From assembly GCF_021117295.1 (NCBI RefSeq), contig NZ_CP088247.1, positions 1,327,501 to 1,391,500 on the forward strand: 64,000 nt of DNA, written 5' to 3'. The number at the start of each line of letters is the position of its first letter. Within the stretch, counting starts at the first letter, position 1. Below are positions 1 to 8,396 of the stretch, piece after piece. The notes under the pieces are model-generated. The model ran no database searches. It worked only from the letters and a program-made list of their open reading frames with translations, and had not been told where the DNA came from. Origin of the DNA: Methylorubrum sp. B1-46. GTDB taxonomy: Bacteria; Pseudomonadota; Alphaproteobacteria; Rhizobiales; Beijerinckiaceae. The translations under genes were made by a program, and so were the position numbers.

Positions 1-1274
1 ACCGAGCCGGAATAGCCGAGATCACAAAAGGTTACACTCCGATGATCGAAGAAACCGACCGTCTTCAGGTAGCGCAGGACCTGGGAACGCTTGCTGATGA
101 TCGATGATCGGATCGCCGACACGGCACCGGCGTTGCGATAAGCCTCGACCACACGGAAGGTGTCGTTGACGGATCGCAACACGCCCGTCCCCAGCTCGCT
201 CGGGACCGTCTCGATACCGAGCAAAGCGGACAATTGGGCAATGGTCGCCTCACCTTGCTTGAGCCAGAAGGCGATCCCAACGGCGGCGACCAACCAGTCT
301 GAGGCGCCAAGATCGACATTACTCCAGCACGTCAGGACGCGATTCAGGAATAGGTCGGTGGCGGGGGGCGGGGGCATGAACCGGGAGAGGAGAGGGGAGT
401 TCCAACGTTCGAGGAACCCACGCATGGCGCAACCGTCCCGAGCCATGAAGTACAGATGCTCCGAGCGCTGCTGGTAAGCATCAAGCATTGTTGCGAACAG
501 ATACGTCTTTAGAACGTCGGCAACATCTTCCTCGACCCGGGCGCGGTGGCCATAGGCAGGCGGCGCAACGCGGATGAGGTGGCTTTGCTCCACCAGAACC
601 GCCCCCACGCCGACCTTCTCCGCCATGACGATATCGGATTGCTGGTTGTCTCCCACGTGCAGCATGTCCTGCGGCCCGATCCCGACGTCTCTGAGAACGC
701 GCTTGAACAGGTCACCAGTCTGCTTCGTCTCATTGCAGTGGGCGGAAATGTAGATGTGATCAAAGAATGCTCGCAAACCAAGCTTATCGAGAATATCCAG
801 CATCTGCGAGTGGCTGAAATACATGTCAGAGATGGCAATGATGACTTTGCCATCTGCCTTGAGAGCAGTGAGTAGTTCGACCGCACCTTCGACAGGAGCG
901 AGGTTGGCCATCTCCAGGGCGTGCTCGAAGGCTACGATTCGCCCCACTAAGTCCTGCCGCTGTTCGTCGCTGGCCACCATGTCCTCATGCTGGAGGATGC
1001 GGCCCCACACCATCTCCAGGGTCGGCTCCTGGATCACCTGCTCAACCGATCCCTTGAGTACGCGCCCCATGGCGTAGCGAAGTGAGGTGATCTCGGACGG
1101 CGGCCGCTCGTGACGTCGGCCGATCAGCGCTTGGGCATAGGCGCTGACGGTATCATGTACTTCCCCTACGCCGAGGAAGCGACGGCGAATCAACGTATCA
1201 AAAAGGTCGAAAGAGACGTGGCGATACGGCTCAGCATAGTTCCGAAAATCGGCGATTGTCCCAATGCGTACCAT
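1..1274 (-). CDS. HAD-superfamily hydrolase (COG5610-like), C-terminus beyond window
   Basis: The frame stays open from ATG at 1274 to the window edge, giving 424 codons of a longer protein. The start is preceded by AGGTAACC. Visible HAD motifs are FDLFDTL at residues 22-28 (motif I), the IIAISDMYFS stretch (motif II) and HVGDNQQSD (motif IV). A second half follows that contains YFMARDG and, close to the edge, VTFCDLGYSGS. As I recall the family, such a C-terminal part is typical of COG5610-type predicted hydrolases often found near polysaccharide or glycosyltransferase genes. The substrate is unknown. The gene is transcribed away from the ISL3 remnant, with 191 bp between them. The fold is well supported; the biological role is not. 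Confidence 0.8.
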   Translation of the reverse strand, partial: MVRIGTIADFRNYAEPYRHVSFDLFDTLIRRRFLGVGEVHDTVSAYAQALIGRRHERPPSEITSLRYAMGRVLKGSVEQVIQEPTLEMVWGRILQHEDMVASDEQRQDLVGRIVAFEHALEMANLAPVEGAVELLTALKADGKVIIAISDMYFSHSQMLDILDKLGLRAFFDHIYISAHCNETKQTGDLFKRVLRDVGIGPQDMLHVGDNQQSDIVMAEKVGVGAVLVEQSHLIRVAPPAYGHRARVEEDVADVLKTYLFATMLDAYQQRSEHLYFMARDGCAMRGFLERWNSPLLSRFMPPPPATDLFLNRVLTCWSNVDLGASDWLVAAVGIAFWLKQGEATIAQLSALLGIETVPSELGTGVLRSVNDTFRVVEAYRNAGAVSAIRSSIISKRSQVLRYLKTVGFFDHRSVTFCDLGYSGS

Positions 1275-1465
1275 GAGGTTACCTATGCGCCTCTACGTTG
1301 ACGCGCCGAGCCCTCGGATGAGTAGGGTTCGGCGCAGGAGCCTGCTCGGCGGGGTGCGCGGGCGGCATTCGAGTAGCGTGTCGAACGGCGTCGAAAAAGG
1401 GCTTTGACTCACTTTCGGTGCAGGCGGGTTGATGGATCTCGGCTTTTGCCGTTGGAGATCCTGCC

Positions 1466-2884
1466 ATGGCCCGCAGCCTTCATCTCGGTTCGATCGTCCC
1501 GCCAAGCCTTGTCGTCGACCACATTGAGGTAGGAGCGGGCCTGACGATAACGGCTCGGCCCAAAGCAGCCTCGGCCCGATGTCCGAGGTGTGAGGGCGTC
1601 TCATCGCGGGTGCATAGCCGGTACAGCCGCACTCTGCCGGACCTGCCGGCCGCCGGCCGGCACGTCGTCATCAGGGTCGGCGCCCGCCGGTTCCGGTGCG
1701 TCAGACCAGAATGCCGGACGAAGGTTTTCGCCGAGCGGCTCGAACCGGACCTCGCCGCCGCCTACGCCCGGCGCACGGGACGGGTGGAGACCATTGTCCA
1801 TCATCTCGGCCTCGCGCTCGGTGGTAGGCCGGCTGAGAGCTTCGCCCGCCGGCTCATGGTGCCAGCGAGTCGCGACACGATGTTGCGGACCGTGCGCCGC
1901 CGGGCCCAGAGGCCGGCCGAGACCTTGAAGGTGATCGGCATCAACGACTGGGCGTTCCGCCGTGGGCACCGCTACGGCACGCTGATATGCGATCTGGAGC
2001 GGCGGCGCGTTGTCGCCCTCCTGCCGGATCGCGAGAGCGGCACCGTCGAGGCATGGCTCTCCGCCCACCCCGAGATCGCCGTCCTCGCCCGTGACCGCGG
2101 CGGTTGCTACGGCGAGGCTGAGGCGCGGGCGTTGCCCAGGACGACCCAGGTCGCCGACCGCTGGCACCTGATGGAGAACGCCAGCGCCGCCTTCCTCGAT
2201 GCCGTGCGCAAATCGATGACCGCCATCCGCACGGCGGTGGGCGCCACCACGATCGATCCTGGCCGGCTGACCTGCGCCGAACGCCTACAGTACGAGGGCT
2301 ACCGTCGGCGGACGGCGACTGCCGAGGCGATCCTGACGCTGTCGCGACAGGGAGCGCCGATCCGGCAGATCGTCCGCACGACCGGACACAGCCGCAAGCG
2401 TGTGCGTGATGTGCTGCGTGGCTTGACCGGCGACGTGTTCCAGGCGCGCCAGAGCAGCCATGAGGCCTATCTGCCGCGGCTCGACGCCGAGTGGACGGCC
2501 GGCTGCCGCAACGGTGCCGAGTTGTGGCGACGCTTGCGCGCCGACGGGTTCACCGGCAGCCTCCGCGTCGTCGGAGAATGGGCGACCCGCCGTCGGCGTC
2601 ATGAGCAGGCTCCCGAGGGTGCGCCCGGCAAGGTTCCCTCCGCGCGCCTTCTCGCGCGGATGATGACGAGCGGGCGGGACGGCTTGAGCAAGGCCGAGGT
2701 CGTGACGGTGGCGACGATCGAGGCGGCAGTGCCGGCTCTCGATGAGGCTCGTTCACTCCTGTCCAGCTTCCAGACCATGATCCGTGAGCGCAAACCGCCG
2801 GACCTCGACACCTGGATCGATACGGCTGCTCGCAGCCTCCTCGCGTCCTTCGCCAAGGGCCTGTCGAGGGACAGAGTGAAGTAG
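1466..2884 (+). pseudogene. ISL3-family transposase, C-terminally truncated
   Basis: The 472-residue reading frame starts MARSLHLG. It has an N-terminal zinc-finger-like region (CPRC near residue 39, later CVRPEC) followed by a DDE transposase domain with motifs such as VIGINDWAFRRGHRYGT, ARDRGGCYGE and VADRWHL, as in ISL3-family transposases. The family normally continues past the LLASFAKGL motif with a conserved segment containing the last catalytic Glu. Here the frame ends a few residues later at TAG 2882-2884, just before the IS3 element. The last catalytic region is therefore missing and the protein is probably inactive. I could not find the missing 3' end to the right of the IS3 element, so simple insertion is not shown; a deletion or an earlier insertion is likely. 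Confidence 0.75.
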
Positions 2885-3009
2885 CCCCCTAAATGACCGG
2901 ACATGAGCTCACGCTTGTGGAAGTGTGTGCCTATGATCCAGGCGCACTGGCCTGCTGCCGGTTTCACGGACACCCTGTTTAGGTGTGAAGGTGAAGCCGG
3001 AGGTGCTCC

Positions 3010-3300
3010 ATGCAGCGTCGCAAGTTCGGACGTGAGTTCAAGATCGAGGCGGTTCGACTGATTCGGGAACGTGGTGTCAGTGTCGCGCAGGCCGCGCGCG
3101 ATCTCGATGTTCACGAGACGATGCTGCACCGGTGGGTGAGGCAGGCGGCGGCCGATCCCCAACACGCTTTTCCCGGTCAGGGGCAGATGAAGCCCGAGCA
3201 GATCGAGATCGACCGGCTGCGCAAGGAGGTCGCTCGTCTAAAAGCGGAGCGTGATATCCTAAAAAAGGCCGCCGCATACTTTGCGAGGGACGCGATATGA
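3010..3300 (+). CDS. IS3-family transposase OrfA (helix-turn-helix subunit)
   Basis: This 96-residue protein starts MQRRKFGREFKIEAVRLI. It has the N-terminal HTH_Tnp_1 helix-turn-helix (about residues 5-50, with VSVAQAARDLDVHETMLHRWV) and a C-terminal leucine-zipper-like helix (IDRLRKEVARLKAERDILKK). In IS3 elements OrfA binds the ends and joins OrfB through a -1 ribosomal frameshift. An A6G slippery heptamer lies at 3261-3267, 34 bp before the stop, which fits this. The stop overlaps the orfB start (ATGA at 3297-3300), so translational coupling is also possible. OrfA is intact, but its partner gene is broken. Confidence 0.9.
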   Translation: MQRRKFGREFKIEAVRLIRERGVSVAQAARDLDVHETMLHRWVRQAAADPQHAFPGQGQMKPEQIEIDRLRKEVARLKAERDILKKAAAYFARDAI

Positions 3301-3842
3301 AGTTCGCGTTCATCGCAAAGCATCGTGCTGTCTGGCCAGTTGCCTGGATGTGCGCGGCGCTGGGTGTCTCGCGCTCCGGCTTCCACGCTTGGCTCACCCG
3401 GCAGCCTAGCCGACGCACACGGGACGACGAAGCTATCCTGAGCAAGGCCCACGCGAGCTTCGTGGCCAGCGACCGCACCTACGGCGCGAGGCGCGTCTGG
3501 CGCGATGTGCTCGCCCAGGGCGTGTCATGCGGGCTGCACCGCATCGAGCGGATCATGCGCGAGAATGCCTTGCGAGCGCGACCGCGCCGACGGGGCCTGC
3601 CAAAGGACGAAGGTGAGCGGGCCGCTGCCTCGCCCAATCTCCTGGAGCGGCGGTTCGCGGCCGACGCTCCGAACCGGAAGTGGATCGCCGACTTCACGTA
3701 TATCTGGACCGCCGAGGGCTGGCTCTACGTCGCCGCCGTCATCGATCTGTTCTCGCGCCGTGTCGTGGGCTGGTCGATGCAGGCCAGTATGACGGCTCAA
3801 CTCGTGACAGATGCGCTCGTCATGGCGATCTGGCGCAGAGGC
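3297..3842 (+). pseudogene. IS3-family transposase OrfB, 5' fragment
   Basis: The frame starts MKFAFIAKHRAVW and carries the IS3 OrfB N-terminal HTH_21-like region (RTYGARRVWRDV) and the first part of the rve integrase core: WIADFTYIW holds the first catalytic Asp, followed by VAAVIDLFSRRVVGWSM. It is cut after MAIWRRG by the left end of the IS21 element at 3843. Translation into the insert adds only a few foreign residues before a stop near 3869. Joining 3842 to 6207 restores MAIWRRGKPDALLHHSDQ in frame, so this and the fragment at 6202-6521 were one gene until a recent insertion. Confidence 0.88.
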
Positions 3843-3995
3843 TGTCAGCGGGCGTTGAATACTCCCTGATTGTGGGCATCGAAAATTCCCTGGTCGGTGC
3901 CCTGGCCCGTAGGGTCGCGACGCCCCGCGCCCTCTCGGGCTTTTCCATCCTCAGCCACCATGCCTGCCGATACCGATCGGCTGGGAGCGACGAGG

Positions 3996-5261
3996 ATGGT
4001 TCTGCTGGGAGAACTCGTCATGATCTTGGACCTGCACCGACAGGGCCTGTCCGTCTCCGCCATCGCCCGCCGGACCGGCCGCGATCCGAAGACGATCCGC
4101 AAGTACATCGAGCGCGGCCTCGAGCCGCCGGCCTACGGCCCGCGTCAGCCCGGCCGCCCGAGCAAGCTCGCGCCCTATCTCGATTATCTGCGCGAGCGGA
4201 TCACCGCCTTCCCCGACCTGAGTGCCGTGCGCCTGACCCGCGAGTTGCGCGAGCGCGGCTACACCGGTGCCTACACCGCGGTGAAGCGGTTCGCCGCCGC
4301 GATCCGGCCGCCCGAGGCCAAGCCCTACGAGGTCCGCTTCGAGACCCCGGCCGGCCAGCAGGCGCAGGTCGACTTCGCCCGCTTCCTCGTCACCTTCACG
4401 GATGCGCCGGACACGACCTGCATCGTCTGGCTGTTCTCGCTGGTGCTCGGCCATTCCCGGCACATCGAGGCGCGCTTCGTCCTGCATCAGGACCTGCAAA
4501 CGCTGCTGCGCTGTCACATGCAGGCCTTCACCGCGATCGGCGGCGTGCCGATCGAGATCCTCTACGATCGCATGAAGACGGCGGTCACCGGCGAGGATGC
4601 GGACGGCCACATCGTCTACAACCGATCCCTGCTGGCACTCGCCCAGCACTACGGATTCCTGCCGCGCGCCTGCCGCCCGTACCGGGCCAAGACCAAGGGG
4701 AAGGTCGAGCGACCGTTCTCCTACATCCGCCAGGACTTCTTCCTCGCACGTTCCTTCCGCGACCTCGACGACCTCAACCGCCAGCTTCGGAGCTGGCTCG
4801 ATACCGTCGCCAACGTCCGCTTGCACGGCACCACGCAGCGGATCGTCTCGGAAGCCTTCGCCGCCGAGCGGCCCGAGTTGCAGCCCTTGCCGGCTCTGCC
4901 CTTCGACGCTCTGCTCACGCTGGAGCGGCGCGTCAGCCACGATGGCCTCGTCTCGATCGGTGGCAACTATTACAGCGTACCGGATCGGACCCGGCGCGTC
5001 GTCGAGGTGCATCAGTTGCCCGACACGATCCGCATCCTCGATGGTGGCCGGCTCGTCGCGAGCCATCCGATCCTGGAGGGACGACGGCAGTACCGCATCG
5101 ACCCCGACCATCGGCAAGGCACGGCCGCTCGGGCCATGCGCCGCGGCCATCCCGACGGTCTGCCGATCGGCCGCCATGGCGATCACGTCGCCCGGCGCTC
5201 GCTGGCTGTCTACCAGGCAGTCGGCGAACGGCTCGCCGGCGGGATCGGAGGCCAGCGATGA
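3996..5261 (+). CDS. istA: IS21-family transposase IstA
   Basis: I chose ATG 3996 (MVLLGELVMILDLHRQG), preceded by GACGAGG, rather than alternative starts inside the terminal repeat. The product is 421 residues. Its N-terminal helix-turn-helix (LSVSAIARRTGRDPKTIRKYI, about residues 17-37) is followed by a Mu/rve-type DDE core: QAQVDFARF carries the first Asp, ILYDRMKTAV the second, and KTKGKVERPFSYIR the catalytic Glu. A C-terminal beta-barrel-like region (VSIGGNYYSVP) ends the protein. IstA catalyses strand transfer with the IstB ATPase. Its stop overlaps the istB ATG by 4 bp (ATGA), the usual coupled arrangement. Confidence 0.93.
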   Translation: MVLLGELVMILDLHRQGLSVSAIARRTGRDPKTIRKYIERGLEPPAYGPRQPGRPSKLAPYLDYLRERITAFPDLSAVRLTRELRERGYTGAYTAVKRFAAAIRPPEAKPYEVRFETPAGQQAQVDFARFLVTFTDAPDTTCIVWLFSLVLGHSRHIEARFVLHQDLQTLLRCHMQAFTAIGGVPIEILYDRMKTAVTGEDADGHIVYNRSLLALAQHYGFLPRACRPYRAKTKGKVERPFSYIRQDFFLARSFRDLDDLNRQLRSWLDTVANVRLHGTTQRIVSEAFAAERPELQPLPALPFDALLTLERRVSHDGLVSIGGNYYSVPDRTRRVVEVHQLPDTIRILDGGRLVASHPILEGRRQYRIDPDHRQGTAARAMRRGHPDGLPIGRHGDHVARRSLAVYQAVGERLAGGIGGQR

Positions 5262-6124
5262 GCCGCGCCGCCCCCTGTGTCGCCACGACCCTCGACAGCA
5301 TCAAGCGCAGCTTGGTCGGCCTGCGCATGCCGCGCGCCCTGGAGGTGCTCGACGCGACGGTCCGGCGCATCGAGCAGGGCGAGATCGACGGCTTGGCCGC
5401 CCTCGACGTGATCCTGACCGAGGAACTGACGCTGCGCGAGAACCGCCGCGTGAAGACCGCCCTGCTGGTCGCGCGCCTGACCACGATCAAGACGCTGTCC
5501 GGGTTCGACTTTGCCTTCCAGCCCTCGCTCGACCGCGAGCGCGTCCTGGCGCTGGCGGAACTGACCTTCATCGACCGGGCCGAGGTCGTCCATCTGCTCG
5601 GACCACCCGGCACCGGCAAGAGCCATCTGGCGATCGCGCTCGCCGTCGAGGCGGTCAAGGCCGGGCGCAGCGTCGTGTTCTCGACGCTGGCCGACCTCGT
5701 GACCTCGCTGGCCAAGGCCGAGCGCGACGGCTCCCTGCGCGAGCGCATCCGCTATCTCTGCCGGGCCTCGCTGCTGGTCGTGGACGAGATCGGCTACCTC
5801 CCCGTCGTCCCCGGTGGCGGCAACCTGTTCTTCCAACTCGTCAACGCGCGCTACGAGCGCGGGGCGATGATCCTGACTTCGAACCGCGGCTTCGCCGAGT
5901 GGGGCGAAGTGTTCGGTGATCCGGTCGTGGCGACAGCCCTGCTCGACCGACTCCTCCACCATGCCGTGGTGATCCAGATCGAGGGGGCGAGCTACCGCCT
6001 GCGCCAGCACGCCGACCTCGTCCCCGAGCACGTCCGCTCCAAGGCCCTGATCGTTCCGCCGCCCGCACCCAGGCGTCGCGGTCGTCCACCCGGAAAGGCT
6101 GCCTCCGATCACACGGCCGGCTGA
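5258..6124 (+). CDS. istB: IS21-family helper ATPase IstB
   Basis: This 288-residue AAA+ ATPase starts at ATG 5258, overlapping the end of istA. The Walker A motif is LLGPPGTGKSHLA (about residues 116-128), Walker B is SLLVVDEIGYLP, and the sensor region is MILTSNRGFAEW, all classical for IstB/DnaC-type proteins. IstB assembles on target DNA and stimulates IstA. The C-terminal tail is Pro/Arg-rich (PPPAPRRRGRPPGK) and probably disordered or DNA-binding. Length and motifs are complete. Confidence 0.93.
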   Translation: MSRAAPCVATTLDSIKRSLVGLRMPRALEVLDATVRRIEQGEIDGLAALDVILTEELTLRENRRVKTALLVARLTTIKTLSGFDFAFQPSLDRERVLALAELTFIDRAEVVHLLGPPGTGKSHLAIALAVEAVKAGRSVVFSTLADLVTSLAKAERDGSLRERIRYLCRASLLVVDEIGYLPVVPGGGNLFFQLVNARYERGAMILTSNRGFAEWGEVFGDPVVATALLDRLLHHAVVIQIEGASYRLRQHADLVPEHVRSKALIVPPPAPRRRGRPPGKAASDHTAG

Positions 6125-6201
6125 TCACCGATCCGCACCGAACCCGCCGGCCAGGGAATTTTGAAAGCCCACAATTGCGGAGACTTCGGTGCCCGTTGAC
6201 A

Positions 6202-6521
6202 GAGGCAAGCCGGATGCCTTGCTGCATCACTCGGACCAGGGCTCGCAATACACGAGCGAAGCCTTCCAGCGTCAAATGACCGAGCACGGCGTGACCTGCT
6301 CGATGAGCCGTTCGGGCAACGTCTGGGACAACGCGGCAATGGAGAGCTTCTTCTCCTCGCTGAAGACCGAGCGCACCGCCCGACGGACCTACCGGACGCG
6401 GGATGAAGCCCGTGCAGACGTGTTCGATTCCATCGAGCGCTTCTACAACCTGGCGCGGCGGCACTCGACCTTGGGCTACCTCAGCCCCGTCGAGTTCGAA
6501 AACCGAACCCAATTAGCTTAG
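6202..6521 (+). pseudogene. IS3-family transposase OrfB, 3' fragment
   Basis: This is the remainder of the split orfB, beginning with the second copy of the target duplication. It encodes KPDALLHHSDQGSQYTSE (second catalytic Asp in HSDQGSQY) and SGNVWDNAAMESFFSSLK (catalytic Glu in AMESFF), ending SPVEFENRTQLA at 6521, just inside the right terminal repeat. An upstream GTG in the IS21 end could start translation, but the product would lack the first catalytic Asp. The frame is otherwise undamaged, which points to a recent interruption. Confidence 0.88.
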
Positions 6522-6551
6522 GACGGTGTCCAACAAACCGGCAGCAGGCCA

Positions 6552-6922
6552 TTCGGCGGATTCGTCGTCGGACACATCGGACGGGTAGGCTTTCCGGGAC
6601 TGGCTCATGACCCATCATTTGAGCCGCCCAGCCGATAGGTCCATAACAGCCTTAGAGTGATCTGAGCTCCTACATGAGCGGCGCACGCGCGGCACCGGCG
6701 CCTCAACCGAGCCGCGCGCCGTCCGCACCCGCGGACACACCGCCGGCGCTCGAGCAGCCCCTCCCCCTCCCTCCTCCCTTGCGCACTTGACACGATTCGA
6801 ACATGTGACCTTTGCCTGAGGAAGGCTACGCTACCATCCCTTTGAGCGATCAGGGCATTTCATCACCCCGCACAGCGCCGTTGCGCGGCGCCTTGAGTTG
6901 AGCTACTCACGAGCCACGGTCA
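6552..6922. other. Intergenic stretch between IS3 element and tRNA-Arg
   Basis: About 370 bp without a credible gene. The only structure I recognise is the degenerate inverted tRNA-like segment near 6781-6826, listed separately. Short reading frames here have no motifs and no good ribosome binding sites. Confidence 0.5.
6781..6863 (-). pseudogene. Degenerate tRNA-like remnant (3' half of a tRNA-Arg), inverted
   Basis: On the minus strand the sequence AGGCAAAGGTCAC is followed by a T-arm-like stretch GTTCGAATCGTGTC and GTGCGC. It matches the 3' half of the intact tRNA-Arg at 6923-6999 at roughly 34 of 39 positions. The preceding anticodon-arm-like part would give a loop TTCCTCA (anticodon CCT). 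The 5' portion does not form an acceptor stem with the 3' end, so this is not a functional tRNA. It lies about 100 bp upstream of the intact tRNA and in the opposite orientation. It may be an old attachment-site scar or a mobile-element-borne tRNA fragment. Confidence 0.55.
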
Positions 6923-6999
6923 GCACCCGTAGCTCAGCTGGATAGAGCGTTGCCCTCCGAAGGCAAAGGTCACACGTTCGAATCGTGTCGGGTGCGCCA
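6923..6999 (+). tRNA. tRNA-Arg (anticodon CCG)
   Basis: The 77-nt cloverleaf can be folded by eye: acceptor GCACCCG pairs with CGGGTGC; D arm GCTC...GAGC; anticodon stem TTGCC/GGCAA around loop CTCCGAA (anticodon CCG, reading CGG); T arm ACACG/CGTGT with TTCGAAT; discriminator G and encoded CCA. The last 47 nt recur at 24093-24139. The gene is therefore the integration target of the island that follows, and it stays intact because the element supplies an identical 3' end. Confidence 0.97.
6953..6999 (+). repeat. attL: 47-bp direct repeat within tRNA-Arg
   Basis: Starts CCCTCCGAAGGCAAAGG and ends GGGTGCGCCA, covering the anticodon loop to the CCA end. It is identical to 24093-24139. The bases on either side differ between the copies, so the identity has sharp edges, as expected for attL/attR of a tRNA-targeting tyrosine recombinase. 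Confidence 0.93.
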
Positions 7000-7106
7000 A
7001 TCATAAGCCATTGTTTTCGCTTATGGTTTTCTGACCCTTCCGAAAGCTCCACCTAGCGTTCGTGAACAGCCTGTCACGCTTTGTCACAAGCGACGGGTCA
7101 CGAATC

Positions 7107-8111
7107 ATGGCAACTATCCGAAAGCGAGGGCGTTCCTGGCAGGTTCAGGTGCGGCATGTCGGCTTTCCCACACGCTCAAAATCGTTCCCTTCCAAGGCCG
7201 CTGCGGTAGCTTGGGCGCAGGCTCGGGAACGCGACCATTCTCCGACTGATGACCCCGCTGAGCGGCCCGCCGGCGGTAGCCTGACGGTTGGGGAATTGTT
7301 GCAGCGGTATCAGGCCGAGGTCACTGCGCTCAAACGGGGCTACGCTTCGGAGAACTGCCGCATCAACAACATGCTCGGGCATCCCGTAGCCGCCGTCTCA
7401 GTCACGAACATTTCATCGCGGCACTTCGCAGAATATAGAAACAATCGACTAAAAAAGGTTGGACCAGATACAGTTCGGCGTGAACTTACGATATTCCGAC
7501 ACTGTTTCGAAATCTCTAGAAAAGAATGGGGTATTACTTTAGATAAAAACCCTTTGCATGATATCCGATTTCCAGCACCAGGACTACCGCGTGAAGAACG
7601 ACTCTCTAAGGAAGGGGAGGCAAATCTATACGAAGCGATTTCTGGATTGAAGAACCAACAAGTTGCATCTATTATTGTGCTAGCCATAGAGAGCGGTATG
7701 CGCAGAAGCGAGATACTGTCGCTTCGATGGAAAGATGTTGACCTTGGGAAAGGAACTGTGCGCCTGCATCAAACGAAGAACGGCAGGCCGCGGACAGTTC
7801 CATTGACTCCCAGAGCTATAGAAGAATTTATGCGCATCGAGCGACGGGGCGACAGCGTTTTTAGTGTGTCATGCAACGCAGTTCATCTCAGTTGGAATCG
7901 CTTACGGGTTCGTGCCCAACTAGAAGGATTGCGCTTTCACGACCTTAGGCATGAAGCAATAAGCAGGTTCTTCGAGCTAGGACTTAGCATACCCGAGGTC
8001 GCTATGATCAGTGGTCATCGCGATACGAAGATGCTGATGAGATACACACATATCAGACCAGAAAGCATAAGTAAGAAGCTCGCGCAAATGACAAAGTCAC
8101 CTGCTACATAG
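7107..8111 (+). CDS. Tyrosine-type site-specific recombinase (island integrase)
   Basis: I chose ATG 7107 (MATIRKRGRSWQVQV), giving 334 residues; a GTG at 7062 would add 15 unlikely residues. The N-terminal AP2-like/SAM-like DNA-binding part is followed by the catalytic domain with all signature residues: Arg199 (ESGMRRSE), Lys224 (TKNG), His278 and Arg281 (FHDLRH), His304 (SGHRD) and nucleophile Tyr313 (YTH). It lies right after tRNA-Arg and points into the island, so it most likely catalyses integration and excision at the 47-bp repeats. No excisionase-like gene was recognised nearby. Its 3' half is more A+T rich than chromosomal genes in the window. Confidence 0.93.
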   Translation: MATIRKRGRSWQVQVRHVGFPTRSKSFPSKAAAVAWAQARERDHSPTDDPAERPAGGSLTVGELLQRYQAEVTALKRGYASENCRINNMLGHPVAAVSVTNISSRHFAEYRNNRLKKVGPDTVRRELTIFRHCFEISRKEWGITLDKNPLHDIRFPAPGLPREERLSKEGEANLYEAISGLKNQQVASIIVLAIESGMRRSEILSLRWKDVDLGKGTVRLHQTKNGRPRTVPLTPRAIEEFMRIERRGDSVFSVSCNAVHLSWNRLRVRAQLEGLRFHDLRHEAISRFFELGLSIPEVAMISGHRDTKMLMRYTHIRPESISKKLAQMTKSPAT

Positions 8112-8194
8112 CAAGGAACGACGAGACCAACGCAGTCAGTCTAGAATACCAAAGCCTAACGCCTGACTGTTGCAAGCGTAGGACTCTCGCAGCT

Positions 8195-8214
8195 TAGCTC
8201 GCATTCTATCGTGA
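8195..8214 (+). repeat. Direct repeat copy 1, upstream of helicase/primase-like gene
   Basis: TAGCTCNNATTCTATCGTGA occurs here and again at 10824-10843 with only the two N positions differing. The two copies bracket the 8397-10775 gene in the same orientation. It could be a replication or regulatory site for that protein, or a trace of the cassette's insertion. Function is not known. Confidence 0.5.
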
Positions 8215-8396
8215 ACATTTAGCGCGTATCGTCTGAATGTCGGCCGGAACAACTCCGCTGCTGACATTTAGCCGCTGATGTGAGAAGTGCGCCAGGGAAA
8301 GCACAATGCTCATATTAGCTTTTTATAACAATCATAAACCGTCTAGAATCGCATTTTCATTTTCCGCGATAAGACGTCAATTTCTGGAAAACACAA

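Larger units (their letters stand above)
3843..6201 (+). mobile_element. IS21-family insertion sequence (complete, 2359 bp) nested in IS3 orfB
   Basis: The two ends align as imperfect inverted repeats over about 51 bp (roughly 39 identical). Each starts TGTCA(G/A)CGGGC and contains the inner block TGTGGGC....AAAATTCCCTGG (3871-3893 and the complement of 6151-6173). Repeated GAA-N2-TCCCTG-like blocks at the ends are typical of IS21 multiple terminal repeats. Flanking 5-bp direct repeats GAGGC (3838-3842 and 6202-6206) are the target duplication. The element encodes istA (3996-5261) and istB (5258-6124), both intact, so it looks active or recently active. Confidence 0.93.
2948..6551 (+). mobile_element. 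IS3-family insertion sequence, interrupted by an IS21-family element
   Basis: Terminal inverted repeats of 27 bp are visible: the left end 2948-2974 begins TGGCCTGCTGCCGGTTT and ends GGACACC, and the right end 6525-6551 is its complement except for a few bases in the middle. Ends of the TG...CA type suit the IS3 family. Inside are orfA (3010-3300) and orfB (from 3297), the latter split by the nested IS21 element. Without the 2359-bp insert and one copy of its 5-bp duplication the element would be about 1240 bp, a normal IS3 size. No matching direct repeat flanks the outer ends, so one flank has probably been rearranged. Confidence 0.85.

Noticed and set aside
3951..5186. Minus-strand frame of 411 codons inside the IS21 element
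   Set aside because: Antisense to istA, which has conserved transposase motifs; no motif in the reverse frame.
6525..6560. Target-site duplication around the outer IS3 ends
   Set aside because: Compared bases before 2948 with bases after 6551; no 3-4 bp match was found, so none is reported.
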